From Acidimicrobiaceae bacterium (lineage in GTDB: Bacteria; Actinomycetota; Acidimicrobiia; Acidimicrobiales; UBA8190), in contig PLXQ01000059.1 in assembly GCA_003151475.1 (NCBI GenBank), forward strand, positions 59,499-123,498: a stretch of DNA of 64,000 bases, in the 5' to 3' direction. This document shows positions 63,436 to 64,000 of the stretch, piece after piece. A program made the position numbers and the translations under genes. The notes beneath the pieces are model-generated. The model was given only the letters and a program-made list of their open reading frames with translations, had not been told where the DNA came from and searched no databases. How positions within the stretch are numbered: the stretch's first letter is position 1; each line of letters opens with the position of its first letter.

Positions 63436-64000
63436 ATGGATATGGAGACGACGATGACCCTGACCAGAGACCACGTCATGACGGAAGCAGCGCCGACAAG
63501 TGCAGAGTTCGTGGCGCCCGGCAGCACGGGAAGCGTGGTTGAGGTGAAGCCGCGCTATGAGAACTTCATTGGAGGTCGCTGGGTCGCTCCTACAAAGGGT
63601 GAGTACATGGCCAATGTCAGTCCCGTCAACGGCCAGCCGTTCTGCGAGGTAGCCAAGTCCACAAAGGAGGACGTGGAGCTGGCTCTCGACGCCGCCCATC
63701 AGGCCAAGGATGCCTGGGGTGAAACCTCGCTCACCGAGCGCGCCGCGGTGTTGAATCGCATCGCCGATGCCATCGAAGCCAATCTTGAAATGTTGGCCGT
63801 GGCCGAATCCTGGGAGAACGGAAAGCCGGTCCGAGAGACACTGGCGGCGGATATTCCGTTGGCCGTCGACCATTTCCGTTACTTCGCCGGCGCCACCCGC
63901 TCGCTTGAGGGCCGGTCCACCGAAATCGACAAGGACACCGTCGCCTATCACTTCCACGAACCTCTTGGCGTGGTGGGACAGATCATCCCGTTCAACTTCC
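63436..64000 (+). CDS. Aldehyde dehydrogenase, N-terminal part (cut by window edge)
   Basis: 188 codons are visible from ATG 63436 (alternatives at 63442 and 63454). NAD-dependent ALDH fold: [67 protein letters not shown], and [18 protein letters not shown] at the right edge just before the expected catalytic segment. Closest by eye to the acetaldehyde dehydrogenase (ExaC/AldA) class. The catalytic Cys and Glu lie beyond the window. Confidence 0.92.
   Translation, partial: MDMETTMTLTRDHVMTEAAPTSAEFVAPGSTGSVVEVKPRYENFIGGRWVAPTKGEYMANVSPVNGQPFCEVAKSTKEDVELALDAAHQAKDAWGETSLTERAAVLNRIADAIEANLEMLAVAESWENGKPVRETLAADIPLAVDHFRYFAGATRSLEGRSTEIDKDTVAYHFHEPLGVVGQIIPFNF

Noticed and set aside
1..64000. 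CRISPR arrays, insertion sequences, phage structural genes
   Set aside because: I found no regularly spaced repeats and no transposase, integrase or phage protein motifs in any frame.

Overview
The window looks like high-GC chromosomal DNA from a free-living actinomycete. Supporting signs are frequent GTG/TTG starts, Thr/Ser-rich linkers after lipoprotein or Tat-like segments, Mycobacterium-type steroid or lipid catabolic genes, a DosR/DosS-type two-component pair, UspA paralogues, and XRE- and flavin-binding split-barrel (PPOX) proteins. Acidimicrobiia or a related lineage is my best guess, but no marker gene is present to prove it.

Region 1 (1-14.9 kb) is mixed chromosomal content. It holds an ABC-F ATPase that runs off the left edge, a DoxX/Tat/Rieske fusion divergent from an OmpR-type response regulator and its histidine kinase, a four-helix cytochrome b-like membrane protein, and a CDF cation transporter. 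A phosphodiester glycosidase sits next to a very large Kelch/PQQ-like propeller protein. A UspA protein, a DUF6176-like small protein, a SnoaL-adenylate cyclase fusion and a frameshifted cupin follow. Two long gene-poor stretches here hide at least one zinc-ribbon microprotein.

Region 2 (15-28.6 kb) is a steroid/isoprenoid-type catabolic block. It carries an OB-fold protein and two thiolase-like lipid-transfer proteins in one overlapping operon, the same order as Rv3521-ltp4-ltp3 of M. tuberculosis. It also carries a DUF7064-like protein, an orphan branched-chain-type substrate-binding lipoprotein, two TetR regulators, a SnoaL protein plus cytochrome P450 operon, a Rieske oxygenase plus DapB-like reductase operon, and a Fic/winged-helix protein. 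The segment 18.5-28.6 kb is bracketed by two direct ~115-bp repeats, each containing the 3' half of a tRNA-Gly(GCC). They look like relic attachment sites. A broken copy of the P450 3' end lies at about 15.05-15.18 kb, and an SDR remnant is spliced in front of the substrate-binding protein. Both point to past rearrangement.

Region 3 (28.65-64 kb) reads as a dormancy/hypoxia (DosR-type) regulon. About 17 copies of a 15-bp imperfect palindrome close to GGGACYTTNGGCCCT lie in front of the genes here; I noticed none in the left 29 kb. The region encodes a DevR-like response regulator (32.8 kb) and a single-GAF DevS-like kinase (51.8 kb). That kinase has a His and Tyr with the 22-residue spacing of the heme pocket of DosS. 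Likely target genes are UspA and CBS proteins, a flavodoxin, four PPOX-fold proteins, a GNAT/ADP-forming acyl-CoA synthetase, GAPDH, an arginine-deiminase operon that also contains a DDAH-like hydrolase, DUF1918, an Rv2004c-like kinase, P-type ATPases, an MFS exporter, an alcohol dehydrogenase and an aldehyde dehydrogenase (cut by the right edge). Several members (UspA, CBS, P-type ATPase, an ADH tail) are broken at 45.8-51.6 kb, while intact homologues of the first three are retained nearby.
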